A stretch of DNA of 64,000 nucleotides from Ypsolopha sequella (GCA_934047225.1 OW203997.1:6682417-6746416), one strand, 5' to 3'. Numbered from the stretch's first letter, positions 20,367-32,090 are shown. The notes: generated from the sequence alone by a model not told the origin. Translations and numbers: made by a program.

Positions 20367-20628
20367 TTTAGGGTTCCGTACCCAAAGGGTAACCAACGGG
20401 ACCCTATTATTAAGAACATCAATTCTCATGAACCGTGATAGAGATAGTTGAAATTTTCACAGATGATGTACTTCTGTTGCCGCTATAACAACAAATACTA
20501 AAAAACAGAATACAATAAATATTTAAGGGGGCTCCCATACAACAGACATGTTTTTTATGCCGTTTTTATAGATAATGGTTCGGAACCCTTCGTGCGCGAG
20601 TCCGACTCTTACTTGGCCGGTTTTTTTA
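20367..20628 (+). repeat. Dispersed lepidopteran repeat, near-complete copy
   Basis: Runs from TTTTAGGGTTCCGTACCC through TCATGAACCGTGATAG and GTTGCCGCTATAACAACAAA to GCGCGAGTCCGACTC and ACTTGGCCGG. Fragments of the same family are at 17892-17972, 32030-32090, 40390-40445, 48590-48700 and 50577-50608. Non-coding; its class (SINE- or MITE-like) is uncertain. Confidence 0.65.
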
Positions 20629-20666
20629 GGTACTGAACGGGCCTCTCGAATGACAAATCTTTGTTA

Positions 20667-21240
20667 TACAAGTGGCGCAAAAGTAATGTCATAATTGAAT
20701 TGGCTAACATTTTTGCAGATGGTGCCAAATACAGTATGGTATTATAGTACAAATACAGTGCTTTGATATTTACGATGTAGATATATGGAGAATTAGTTGT
20801 CAATAAGCCATGGAACGATCGATACACACCTCAAGAACGTAGAATTATTGTTACTGCTTATTTGACAAATTTTGATCTCCCGTTTTGGAGATATGAACTG
20901 GCCATCCAGATCGCCAGATCTAACAGCACCAGACTTCTTCATTTGGGGCTTTTTAAAATCTCGCGTATACCACAACAAACCACGAACCTTGCAAGTCTTG
21001 AAAGATAACATTGAAGAAGAAATCGCCAATTTTGCGAGCAACAATTCAAAATGCCATAAAACGAGCGCAATCATGCATCAACTCGGGAGGTGGCCATTTG
21101 AGCGATATAGTTTTTTCCATTTATTGTCATCACTTTTCACTTTGAAGTAAACTTTTCATGAAAAACAGAGCTCTTTTTTTTCATTTATAACAAAATGGCA
21201 GCCAATTCAAATTTTTACATTACTTTTGCGCCACCTTGTA
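20667..21240 (+). mobile_element. Mariner-type element, internally deleted
   Basis: The body, 20669-21238, is bounded by the inverted ends CAAGTGGCGCAAAAGTAATGT and its complement (with CAAGG at the right), inside TA dinucleotides (20667-20668 and 21239-21240). It keeps the start and the end of a transposase gene but is only 570 bp long. Confidence 0.85.
20790..21150 (+). pseudogene. Mariner transposase, N- and C-terminal remnants
   Basis: The upstream part reads ELVVNKPWNDRYTPQERRI, a typical N-terminal helix-turn-helix start. After a large internal deletion and a frame change, NWPSRSPDLTAPDFFIWG and LKSRVYHNKPRTLQ give the catalytic C-terminal region of a Tc1/mariner transposase, including the last catalytic Asp of the PDLTAPDFF motif. 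Most of the catalytic core is missing, so it is inactive. Confidence 0.8.
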
Positions 21241-21690
21241 TTTACAAACAATTGATTGAAAAGAATAATTTAAGGCAAATTAAAATAAAATAAGGCATAG
21301 AAGAGGCAAAATGATTTATTCATTACATAATCATGTATAAATAAAACTCAATATTCGAATTTGGAGTTTTGTTGTGTCAAGTGGCGTTATAAAAGGTGTA
21401 AAAAGCCGTTATAAAAGGTGTAGGCTCGCTGGTGTCATAAACATAGATTTCACAGACAGAGCTAGGTAGAAAAAGTAATCATATTTTGAAACTTGCTATT
21501 TGGATAATGAGTCGAATAATGGATAGAGCTCAGTAAAACTTGAATATTTTAGTTGGGTTGGTAATTAAATAATTATAAAAACCTACCTATAAAATAAAAC
21601 TTGCCTAAAACAAAACACGAACCTAAAACCCTTATAAAAACTTTACCTAATAAAATAATCTAAACTGTATAAACAATCCTATCTAGATCG
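21241..21690. other. No gene recognised
   Basis: AT-rich. One short direct repeat is present (GTTATAAAAGGTGTA twice, about 21385-21425). Confidence 0.35.
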
Positions 21691-21696
21691 CCACCG

Positions 21697-22490
21697 TTAT
21701 GTGGAAGGGTATGTACCTAGAAGGCTGGCAGCGATTCCTCTTTGAATGGCCAGATTGATTCTCTGATCAAAATACGCGCCAGCCTTCGGGTCTCCACAAA
21801 TGTCGAGCAGCCGAGCAGATAACTCTTTAAAAAGGACTGTTCCAGATCAAAACCTATCCCCTATATACATGTACAGACCCAGCAGTAAGAAGCTGCACTA
21901 CAGACCTATCATCCCTGAATCTTAACTAGCCGCAGACGATCAACACACAAACAACACCGTACAACGGCGCTAGCACATCTCACTCACACATCACACTCAG
22001 ACATAACTGTCGGACCCAGGAAAACAAATCCTAGGCACTCATTATAGTTTTAAAAAGTTGATAGCTACACAGCTGTCCCTTTAAAGTCAAGGAAAAGCTA
22101 TCACAGCCTATAGGCTAATGGCATAAATAGTCAAACAAAAAAAAAATTTAATGGAGCATCTGGACCCCACGGCCCGAGGGTCTCGATCCCAAAAGGCGCA
22201 AATGTGCGCCTCTTATTTCCCTCAGCCGCTGCCGCAGCCGCACCAGCCCTGACGGCAGTAACCCTGATGTGGGACGGTGCTAGTGTGTCGACACACGTTG
22301 CATCCCACACCAAGGCTCCGCCTTTCTTCCATGAAATTAATGTCATCCCATCGGTCCTCTTGCCATCGTCACGTGTTGTGTCCTTCGGCTCTAGAAGAGC
22401 TGGCATATTGACGGAGACAAGAGCCCACCGGATGACATCATCTGTACTGGCGTGGCGCGGTATCAGCACTACGCTTATATGAAAGGCCGT
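21697..22490 (-). pseudogene. Retroelement RT-associated C-terminal region, degenerate
   Basis: On the minus strand the upper part reads PALLEP, DDGKRTDGMTLISWKKG, LVWDATCVDTLAPSH and FGIETLGPWG. The lower part (21834-21697) reads LFKELSARLLDICGD, then KAGAYFDQRINLAIQRG and a stop. Both blocks are the conserved C-terminal module of a retroelement common in invertebrate genomes (GDPRAGSYL..QRI and RPDGMTLVPW types). Between them the sequence is shifted and partly lost. The frame continues to 22682 without recognisable similarity. A dead copy; the clade is not certain. Confidence 0.7.
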
Positions 22491-22689
22491 GGTGTCCGAG
22501 CCGATCGACGCTTGTGCCTCAATAAATAAATACAATAGATAAAAGCTGCAGTCTTTTAGCGCATCCTTGACATACTGCGCCTTTTTGGAACAATATATCA
22601 CCCCTATAGAGCTTGGCGAAATACAATAGAGACTGTAGAGTGAACGTTGAACACTTTGCATGGGTTCCGTTAAAGCAGTCACTCACCAG

Positions 22690-23100
22690 ATAAAGTTAAT
22701 TAATTTTTTGGCGCACTTAGTGAAAACACAATTATGGATTATCAAAAATAGTACATAACTCAAATTAGTTTTTTTTGTTTAAGTTACAAAACCCTACACT
22801 TATAATACCCATTATATAATATAGTAACAATAACAATCCAATTTTTTTTTTATGATTATTTATTTTTTTATGATTTACAGGTTCATGTAATTCATCTTGA
22901 AACTGAACTACAATTCATTGAATGTCATTAAAATTTATCTCGTTCCATCAAATATTTTATTTGTTCCGCGAATTTCTTTTTTGCTTCTGTTTGTTCATCC
23001 ACAACTCAAAACTAAACGGGGATTGGCATATGGAGGGTGATTATGAGTAGATATAAAAAATAATTAATTCTAGTATAAACAATCGATCGACTGACACGTT
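22690..23100. other. No gene recognised
   Basis: AT-rich with poly-T runs and no feature seen. Confidence 0.35.
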
Positions 23101-23453
23101 TTAAGACCGGTATCGCAGCCGGATTGTGAAAAACCCGCCTTTTTCTAATTAATCGAAACAGAACACTTAAATTCAAAATTTACTCAATAGTTATTCAACA
23201 AAACCTTATTACTTATATATTATGTATGCTGCCATCGGGAAGTTTCCAGTGGTTTCTGTAAATTAGAATATCAAACGTTTTGAAATTCTAATGTACAGAA
23301 ACCACTGAAAACTTTGCGATGGCAGCATACACAATACATAGGTAATAAGGTTTTGTTTAATAACTATTAAGTGAATTTTGAATTTAAGTGTTCTGTTTCG
23401 ATTAATTAGAAAAAGGTGGGTTTTTCACAATACGGCTGCAATACCACTCTTAA
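23101..23453. mobile_element. Long foldback MITE, family B (copy 1)
   Basis: About 350 bp forming two arms of about 160 bp: TTAAGACCGGTATCGCAGCC at the left and its near-complement at the right, with CCGCCTTTTTCTAATTAATC and AAGTGTTCTGTTTCG in the arms. Copy 2 is at 27364-27672. Confidence 0.8.
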
Positions 23454-23999
23454 AGCTGAACCTCGTTCACCTGACATGCTTTATAATAATGAAATAGAAG
23501 TATGTATAGTATATATAACACATGAAAAGAAAACGTGCAAGTGCAGATCTTTTTAGGTATGTATGAAGAAATACCTACACAAATTATATAAATGAAGATA
23601 ATTATATATTAGTATAAAAAGGAACGAAGCACTTAATGCCAGGCAGGGCAGCTAGAACATTTCGGACGCTGCGCCTGGATGATCGCCAAAACAAAGGAAA
23701 AACTGTTTGCGTGCTTTAGGGAGGTGAAAGTGGCGCCAATCGATACCAACAACTGCGATAACCTCTCCGCAAACAGCTGATCTCAATACTTAAAATTATA
23801 TAGACCACTAACACACTTCTTTTTCCTTCTTCTTGATTAAAATATTAACGACAGTAAATAGGCTAAGTATAACTTATCTCGGTTAATAGTTAAGCTAAGT
23901 AACAAATTAAAAAAGGTGCGTACACATAAAATCGTTGCTCACCTCAAAAATATGTAAATGGTGGACAATAGCACTAGTACCAAGCAAGTAGTTATTTAG

Positions 24000-24317
24000 C
24001 TCTACATGGTTTATCGTATGCGGTTTCGGTGTAGGGCGCAAGCGCGGCGTCGCGGCAGGCGCGCGCACCCTTACCGGCTGTCACCAGGCGGGGGCCGCAG
24101 CCACTCCGCCGACAGAGACGTCCCGAACCACACCCGCGCGCGCCCTGCTCGCCTCGCAGAGCAACGCCGGCCCCTGCGGCCAGGAGCCCTTTTTGGCGCT
24201 TCACAACCACCGAACGTCGTTTGCAGCACCACTAAGTAGCTTGCAAACCAGCTCCAATACCACCGCAGACAAAGGCCACAGACGCCGGCGTTCGCACACT
24301 AGGCTCGCCGGCTAAAG
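24000..24317. other. CpG-rich island, possible promoter or untranslated first exon
   Basis: About 300 bp far richer in G+C and CpG than anything near it. The right edge, GGCTAAAG followed by GTATTC (24318 on), could be a splice donor for a plus-strand exon. Open frames on both strands are compositionally driven and show no domain. A promoter with a 5' untranslated exon is the simplest reading, but no partner exon was identified. Confidence 0.35.
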
Positions 24318-25040
24318 GTATTCATCTCATTATTTGATAGAAATGACATGTCCTCATTCCTTAGTTCCACTTATTTTTGGTAAAATATGAGCATAATTTG
24401 ACACGTGGTTATGGTGAAATGAAAATGGAACCTTCGCATTATGATTAACTTAATGTAATTTTTTTAACGGATATGATTTAATTACTATATCTTTAGTTGA
24501 TTTTTGCGAGCCATTTTTTAGTATTATATTTAGTGTAAAACGGGAAAGATGCTTTAGACTTTTCATCGATAGAGTTGATCGTAATTGGACTCTAGAAACT
24601 CTCATTTACTTACCCGTTTCGACCTGAAAAAAAACTACCATTCTACCATGCAGAGTAAGGGTTTAGGTAAAATAAAACTTATTAAAGAAACACACCAATA
24701 AGATTATTGATTTGTAAGATAAAAGATCTCTTCCGTTGGAGTACGGATGACATCTTATCTTGAGAAGAAGTAGGTAACTAAAATACGACTGGTCCGAGGG
24801 AGCTGAAATTTACCATGGTAGATACAGAATTACATCGGTGCTCCAAAAAAAAATAAGAACTATCTTCGACGGCATCACATTTTGAATTTTATATTGGTTT
24901 TTGTAAGCAAAACCAACGCACATTTGTAGAAATCTTGATATTTTAAGGCTATACCACATTATAAGTTTTTAGTGTGTAAACCAAGGATCACATTTGAAGT
25001 AGAAGTACCCCACTCATCGAGATTGTTCTTTTATATTTTT
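24318..25040. other. No gene recognised
   Basis: AT-rich single-copy-looking sequence between the CpG-rich patch and the tandem array. Confidence 0.35.
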
Positions 25041-25045
25041 CTGAA

Positions 25046-25790
25046 ATTACAGCTTTTATCTGCCAAGGTCGTGGGTTGACTAAAATATACATATAAAAAT
25101 TACAGCTTTTATCTGCCAAGGCCGTGGGTTGACTAAAATATACAAATAAAAATTACAGCTTTTATCTGCCAAGGTCATGGGTTGACTAAAATATGCATAT
25201 AAAAATTACAGCTTTTTTCTGCCAAGGTCGTGGGTTGACTAAAATATACATATAAAAATTACAGCTTTTATCTGCCAAGGTCGTGGGTTGACTAAAATAT
25301 GCATATAAAAATTACAGCTTTTTTCTGCCAAGGTCGTGGGTTGACTAAAATATACATATAAAAATTACAGCTTTTATCTGCCAAGGTCATGGGTTGACTA
25401 AAATATACATATAAAAATTACAGCTTTTATCTGCCAAGGTCATGGGTTGACTAAAATATACATATAAAAATTACAGCTTTTATCTGCCAAGGCCGTGGGT
25501 TGACTAAAATATACAAATAAAAATTACAGCTTTTATCTGCCAAGGTCGTGGGTTGACTAAAATATACATATAAAAATTACAGCTTTTATCTGCCAAGGTC
25601 GTGGGTTGACTAAAATATACATATAAAAATTACACCTTTTATCTGCCTAGGTCGTGGGTTGACTAAAATATGCATATAAAAATTACAGCTTTTTTCTGCC
25701 AAGGTCGTGGGTTGACTAAAATATACATATAAAAATTACAGCTTTTATCTGCCAAGGTCGTGGGTTGACTAAAATATACATATAAAAATC
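25046..25790. repeat. 53-bp tandem repeat, about 14 copies
   Basis: Unit of 53 bp: TACAGCTTTTATCTGCCAAG, then GTCGTGGGTTGACTAAAATA, then TACATATAAAAAT. Copies differ at few sites (GTCGTG/GCCGTG/GTCATG, TATACA/TATGCA, TTATCT/TTTTCT) in a partly repeating order. No spacers, so it is not a CRISPR-like array. Confidence 0.95.
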
Positions 25791-25799
25791 TGAAATGCT

Positions 25800-27360
25800 G
25801 ATTTTTTGGGTACATATTTCCTAGGAATCACTGTACAAATCAGTGTATGTTTCGACTCAACGACGTGGTATAAGTTTGTTAACATTTTTACGCGCTGATG
25901 TAGAAAGTGACCGTTCTACGTCTTTATTCTATGTTTATTCCTGCATCTATTTCACTAGCACTTGTTTACGAAGTAGGCGCCATTTTTTAATACTTACACC
26001 GATTTACAGATCTAGGTCGACTTTCGATCGATTTACCTATAATGAATTAGAATTTGGTCGAGTCGACAATTAATTTGATTGCCAAGGAAACTTTGATTGA
26101 AAATTTGCTCCAATCTGTTTGACTTAACTTAATTAGTACCTTCGTATTTAATTTACGATCAATTAATATAACGAATCTGAGATTCGGTCACAGAACTATA
26201 CAGTTCTGTGGATTCGGTCATTGATTAATTTGATCATGCATGGTTGTAATCCCTAATGAGTTGGTTTTATAAGAAATGAAAGTGTAAACCGAAAGAAGAA
26301 CTGAACTCGCAACATTTAGGTGACATAAATCTATCTATAGTATAGGTATAATCTTAAGGCGCCTTTACTTGCCAATGACCTTGAAAACCGCGAGTCCGGT
26401 TTAATTCAGATGATTTAACTCAGAAGTGGAATTGACAAAACTCATTGATTGATAATTTTACCCCGTGATTTTTTATGAAACGAAGACGATTGACATTTGT
26501 AATTACAATGTCACGGTTCTGACAATAACCCTGCGAATTATTTACTAATCACAAATCAGGAACTTATAAACCTATCTGTTTTGCCACTAATTACAGTGCC
26601 CAGGTAATTTGGCACCGTTCCCGAAGGCTGTATACAGACACAATAACTCCTCTCGGATCAAAGCCAAGGCTTTCATCATACTTTTCAATCTTTTTTATTT
26701 AAAATTACCTATAATTTTAGTTTTAACAAAAAGCTGTACGTTTACTTATTTGTTGGATTCTAAAATTCAAGATATAGTAATAACATCTAAATCAAGAGGC
26801 TATGAAAGCTTCTTTTCTTTGTATTTTATGAAATACACAGAAATTTTTTGTCAATTTGTGGTAATTAGAACATATTATAATCTAGAGTTGTTTTATTGAA
26901 AAACCTGGGTAGGTAGATACATTTTTCGCCAAACAAATAATTTTTGAAATGGGGTCTTCGAACACACTCTTTCTCCTCGTTTGACGTATAGGACTCATAT
27001 ACAGAACTCAAATATATTTTATTAGATGGGTTTTAACAATATCTAGATTATGAATTTTATTTTAGTACAATTTTAGTATTTTCTTTAAAATTAGAAAAAA
27101 TCCTTTTTTTCGCCCTGAATCCGCCCCTCTCACACACTGCGCGATTTTTCCCTTGGAGTAAGACAAAAATTAAATTTGCATAGCTTAATTAGTGAAGTGA
27201 TGGGGCCTTATCTTGCGTAATCCATACTAACTCTCTAGATATGTATTTTTTGATAAAATAAATAGGCATAGAAAATACTAAAAACACCAGTACGGTGTTC
27301 TATCAAAAAAACTAACTGCGCATCAAAAAAATACTGACTTGCGCACTAAAATAATAACTG
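25800..27360. other. No gene recognised
   Basis: AT-rich. Contains the small palindrome at 26181-26220, listed separately, and several motif-less short frames. Confidence 0.35.
26181..26220. repeat. 20-bp palindromic insert between 10-bp direct repeats
   Basis: GATTCGGTCA occurs at 26181-26190 and 26211-26220. The 20 bp between them, CAGAACTATACAGTTCTGTG, form a 9-bp stem with a 4-bp loop when the preceding CA is included. Confidence 0.6.
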
Positions 27361-27363
27361 TGC

Positions 27364-27672
27364 TCTTAAAAGCGGTATAGCAGCTGGATTGTGAAATCCC
27401 GCCTTTTTCTAATTAATCGAAACAGAACACTTAAATTCAAATTCACTCAATAGTTATTCAACAAAAACTTATTACCTATATACTGCTATCGCAAAGTTTC
27501 CTTTGGTTTCCGTAAATTAGAATTTCAAAAATTTTTTATTGAAAAAATACTTAAAAAGATAGCAACATACACAATACATATGTAATAAGGTTTTGTTGAA
27601 TAACTATTGAGTGAATTTTGAATTTAAGTGTTCTGTTTCGATTGATTAGAAAAAGGCGGGTATTTCACGATT
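27364..27672. mobile_element. Long foldback MITE, family B (copy 2)
   Basis: Shares both arms with 23101-23453 (CCGCCTTTTTCTAATTAATC, AACAAAA.CTTATTAC, AAGTGTTCTGTTTCGATT). The centre has diverged and the right end is shortened. Confidence 0.75.
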
Positions 27673-27818
27673 TCTGGGTTGTCATAAAAAAAATAACCAC
27701 GAATGACCTAACCTAACCTACCGGCTCTCTTCTGCACTGAAGGATTTCTGATGGCAAATTTAGTGTGCAAAATAGTATTTTTGATATGCAAATAATAGTA
27801 TCCCAAAGAAATATACTA

Positions 27819-28081
27819 TGAGTGACCAGTGGCGTGCACAGAACTTTTTTCCGGAAGGTCAAGTAAGACAATAAAAAAAATATGAAAAAATTTAAATAAC
27901 ACTTTGAAAAAAAAAACTTTGTATGAAAATGTTCACTCTAGGAAAGGCAGTGCCTACCCTGGCGTCATACAAACTTTTTTTTTCAAAGTGTTATTAAAAA
28001 AAAAACTTTTTTTTTATTGTCGTACTTGACCTTCTGTTTGCTTTTCCGGAAAAAAGTTCTGTGCACGCCACTGTGAGTGAC
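27819..28081. mobile_element. hAT-type MITE, 247 bp with 8-bp target duplication
   Basis: The body, 27827-28073, starts CAGTGGCGTGCACAGAACTT and ends with the complement. It is flanked by TGAGTGAC at 27819-27826 and 28074-28081. Nearly fully foldback. A solo right-end piece of the same family is at about 29172-29244. Confidence 0.88.
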
Positions 28082-28948
28082 CCATCTAAAGCTAGGAGCA
28101 GACTATCAGCTGTTACATACGCAAAAGTCAGAGGGTGCCGCATTCACTCAAGGACTTCGGCGCCTAGCGACAGTAAAATCGTTTCACATAACTACTAGAC
28201 TAGTATTGGTACTCGTATCACAGAGTGTGATACTGTATGGTAGACCTACTGTGAAATTCGTAAATTATTTTTACGTGTTCCCTACAAACATGGCAGGTCA
28301 ACATTTTTTTTACGACATTAACAAAACGAGTTATCGATCCGTCATACTTATCACTTAGCTAGCCTCCAGTATGAATTTAGCTGTATAACGAAATGTCACT
28401 TATATAATATTTGCATTATTTTAAACAACGTCAAACCTTAATTTACACTTCCTTGTTTGTTCTAATAAGACCTTCCTGAAATTAAAACTGTTATGTAAAA
28501 TCTGCATAAATATATCAGTTTTTGTTTTAGCGTTGCGTCGCTAACTGAAGCTAAGTTATTTAAAAGCTCTATATTTTAAACGTAGATGTATCAAAGCACA
28601 GGCATGAGTGAACTTTGGTGTTTAACATTAGGTATATGACATTAATAACCTAATAAGACTGGCACGAAAGAAAACAATTTGCGTAAATTCTTATCGAATG
28701 AGTTTCCTTCCTCTTTGACAAAATTAGAACGGAACTTAAAAGAAGGATATTTATGTCGAACTTCTTGTTATAAAAAATACAACCTTATAATATAGCGCTG
28801 GTTTTCCTGAATAAGATTGCTGGTTTTAGTGAAGCTATTATTTTTACGGGCCTATCTTGTTTTATTGACACTTACTATCGGGCTCCAAACTAAAGCCAGT
28901 TCTATCACAGCAGATACAGTATTCTGTATCTTTGGTTGCCAACAGAAC

Positions 28949-29110
28949 TGGGTGCCTATCATCAAAAATAATGGATAAAAACTGAAATTTCAAAATTGCC
29001 TCTAGTGAGTATTGGACTATTAACAATCTGCGTCGTCACTTCAAGTGCGAACATATCCTTAGGCAATTGGAGTTCGATAGTATACCTATGTTTTTGATGA
29101 TTGGCACCTA
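28949..29110. repeat. Foldback element
   Basis: GGGTGCCTATCATCAAAAATA at the left, with TTTTTGATGATTGGCACC at the right, encloses about 115 bp. Confidence 0.5.
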
Positions 29111-29171
29111 GAGATCAGTGGATCAGTGGATCAGTTTAAATGAGATCACTAATTTAAAGTGTGATTTATAT

Positions 29172-29244
29172 TTTTTTTATTGTTAAACTTGACCTTTTGA
29201 TTGCTTTTCCGGAAAAAGTTCTATGCACGCCAATGCTAGAGATA
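29172..29244. mobile_element. Fragment of the CAGTGGCGTGC MITE
   Basis: TTGACCTTTTGATTGCTTTTC through GGAAAAAGTTCTATGCACG matches the right arm of the MITE at 27827-28073. The left arm is absent. Confidence 0.6.
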
Positions 29245-29916
29245 CATAATAGGCCCGCAGGTTTACATTAAAGCTGGTAGTAGTAGAGTAATTTGCGTAA
29301 CAATTTATCAAATTCAACTAGTTATCGCTGTTGACTTTAAACCATCTAAATACCCAGCTACAATTATTAGTACCATCTTGAAATTTTTACATTTTTGGCT
29401 AGTAATGCAAAGGTTAATTCTCGACTTAAACTAGGCATAACATGAATATTCCTTTTTCTGTTTTGCTTTATATTCTACAACGTATTCTATCGCACTTAAC
29501 TTTGCCACTTTTTAGTCTCTAAAAATATAAAAAAAAAACCTAGAATACCTAATAAATGGCTTGACGACGACTTTAAATATTTAAGGAGTTGGAATGGAGC
29601 CGTAAGCTCGTAACAATCCCACGCTAAATTGACACTTGCACCGACGACGCGACGTAGTGCTCATTGTCTTTTGGACTCGCATATTGCAGACCTACATAGC
29701 CAGCATTTATGAAACTACGTATAAAAACATTTTTGATAAAATGATTAGCAAGCAAAAATGTTAGATTGTACATAATATAGGTACTAAACAAAAGGCACAT
29801 TTCAGACAATTGCTTATCTAAAAAGAAATACTTTTGTGGAATCTTTTCTATCGATGAGAGACGGAATCATTTCGGTTTGTTACAAATTTTTATATAAGAT
29901 TTTATATGAGCCTAGA

Positions 29917-30706
29917 CTCTAGAGCAGGGGTCGGCAACCTTATGACATAGGAGGGCCACAAACGTTACCAGAGGATCAGCGGGGGCCGCATATAATAAAT
30001 AACGCATTAGTCAATTTCGTATCATATTTATTGTAGTTTAAAACACAATTTATTATTAAAATCTAATGCGTTTTTTGCGGCTACATTTGACTTGCATTTT
30101 AGACGTGGAAAGCTGCGCCGAGCGTAGAACGATTAGACACCTCGCTTGTTCTCTCGTGTTAGTTTTTTTATCGTGGTCGTATTTATTGAATTTTACAGAA
30201 AAAATCATATTTAATATACCAGACAAAATTTTAAAAATGTGAAACGGCCCAATTGTATTTTATAACGTTTGTGATTGTCTTGAATTGTGGTTGAGACAAA
30301 ATTCGACAGTTAAGTTATTGAAATGAGTAAAACCCTAATACCATTTTTATATTTTGGGCCTACTTTAGATAGATTTGTTTCTTACACCATAAGTTATTTT
30401 TAATATTCGCTGCGGCGGAAGTGTAGATACATTCTCTGTGATAATAAATATATATTTTATTTATTTATCATTGAAATATTATTCAATAAATCAATTTAAC
30501 AGAGCCTGTCGTTTTAGATTATTTTGCTCGGCGCCCTCTTATGCTTGCTTTTTCGTTAGTTCAGAATAGAAAATGTCTGCTCACGCAAATATGTACAACC
30601 AAACACAATTATCATGCAGCGATTGGGAACCTTGAGGGCCGTACCGAAGTGGGTCACGGGCCGCATGCGGCCCGCGGGCCGCCGGTTGCCGACCCCTGCT
30701 CTAGAG
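29917..30706. mobile_element. hAT element relic, 774 bp
   Basis: The body, 29925-30698, has perfect 15-bp inverted ends CAGGGGTCGGCAACC and an 8-bp duplication CTCTAGAG (29917-29924 and 30699-30706). The right end is GC-rich (GGGCCGCATGCGGCCC). It retains a short piece of transposase (30556-30603, minus). Confidence 0.93.
30500..30603 (-). pseudogene. hAT transposase C-terminal (hATC) remnant
   Basis: The minus strand from 30603 reads FGCTYLREQTFSILN then a stop, followed in frame by RKSKHKRAPSKI. This is the hAT C-terminal dimerisation motif (FGSTY.CE..FS..N..KSK.R..L). Stops and the short length show that it is dead. It confirms that the flanking ends belong to a former autonomous hAT. Confidence 0.75.
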
Positions 30707-31385
30707 CATGAACAACGCCAGACTTTCGAGGATTCGTTTGAAGAAATTCGAACTTTCCTTGTATTGAAAAAATATATTTTATTTATTGATCTTTTATCTA
30801 GGGATAAATTTATCTTATAAATAATTTATTAAAATTTATACTTTTGTCAAAAACAAAATGGTTTCCATCCTCTTTTTTTTTTTGTTTTCAAACGTTCGTT
30901 TCAGAACGTGGTTACGACATCGACTTGTTTTTTTTTTTCATAAAATAGTTCATAGAAATGTGAAAGGATTCTTGTTAAATCCAATATTTTTTTGCCTATA
31001 AAATATTTCAGTACTAGCTAAAAACACACCAATTTGTTGTTTCGCTGCGTGATCATTATCACGCGTCCAAGAAGAAGAGGCCACTGAGCCAACATATAAT
31101 CGCCTCTATTAAAAGCAAATAAGGTCTTTACCATTGGACTTATTGTGCTGGACGTGTAATAAATAAAGTTGCTAGGGTAGGCTATCCTCTTAAGACAAGG
31201 AAGTATGTAAAGCTAGATTTAATACATACTCGTAACCTTCACGAAATTCTGGCAAGTTGTACCTATACACTTACCTATAATATATGTATGTGATTTGGCA
31301 TCGCGTGCCAAAGTTACCACACGTAATAATGTCTTGAATATATATATTGTTATTCACTGTACTGAGGAGTTAAAAAAGTAAAGGC
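30707..31385. other. No gene recognised
   Basis: AT-rich. A small hairpin GCGTGAT..ATCACGC is present at about 31046-31063. Confidence 0.35.
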
Positions 31386-31389
31386 TTTC

Positions 31390-31525
31390 GGCCAGTTGCA
31401 CAAAGGGTTTTTAAGTTTAATGTAACTTTAAAATGAATGCTGTCACTTTCTTTGTGAAGAACAATGTAAAGGATGGCATCAACTTTAAAGGTTCATGAAA
31501 CTTAATAACCCTTTCTGGAACTGGC
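31390..31525. repeat. Foldback MITE
   Basis: GGCCAGTTGCACAAAGGGTT at the left and AACCCTTTCTGGAACTGGC at the right are imperfect complements, enclosing about 100 bp. Confidence 0.6.
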
Positions 31526-32029
31526 TCTTTGTAAGCTAAATACTCAATAGTGTATCTAAATAGAACCTAACCTAAAAGTCAAAAAATAATCAACCTCACA
31601 AAAAAGCGGCAATTCTACGATTATCAATGGAAAATTTGTTGGACGGAAAATTATTTATCTATCTTAAATGGCGCTTATCATCATCCCCTCTCACTCGCAC
31701 AGTATATCTGTCTTCGGTTGCACTAAGTCACATACTTGCGTACTGCATGCAAAAAAAGTAGTCTGGATTTGCCGCTCAAGCTTACTGCATAAAAAATAAT
31801 ACTAAAGAAACAAATTATTATGCTGACTCTATCAAAATTCAATGCAGACACAAGTACATGACGCCATTTTCAATTATTTTCCTTAATTGCGCGGGTTATT
31901 CCATTTTTATTAAAAAGTTGTCTAATTCCTGTTTGAGCATTTACTAAAAAAAATCTTTCCGGGTTTCTAGTTTTTTAGGTATGTGGCAAAGTTCTTTTTT
32001 CTCGCGTACGAAAAGTATATAAATGAATC

Positions 32030-32090
32030 GAAAAAACCCGGTCAAGTGCGAGTCAGACTCGCGCGCCTAGGGTTCCGTATTTCGTCAGTT
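32030..32090 (+). repeat. Dispersed lepidopteran repeat, end fragment
   Basis: CCGGTCAAGTGCGAGTCAGA and the following CTCGCGCGCCTAGGGTTCCG match the end of the family copy at 20367-20628. Confidence 0.55.

Noticed and set aside
22204..22482. 92-codon plus-strand frame
   Set aside because: Antisense shadow of the retroelement C-terminal remnant, whose protein motifs read on the minus strand.
25046..25790. CRISPR-like array
   Set aside because: Units are contiguous 53-bp tandem copies with no unique spacers, in a eukaryotic genome.
30614..30820. 68-codon plus-strand frame through GC-rich sequence
   Set aside because: Lies over the GC-rich terminus of the hAT relic; antisense to the real hATC remnant.
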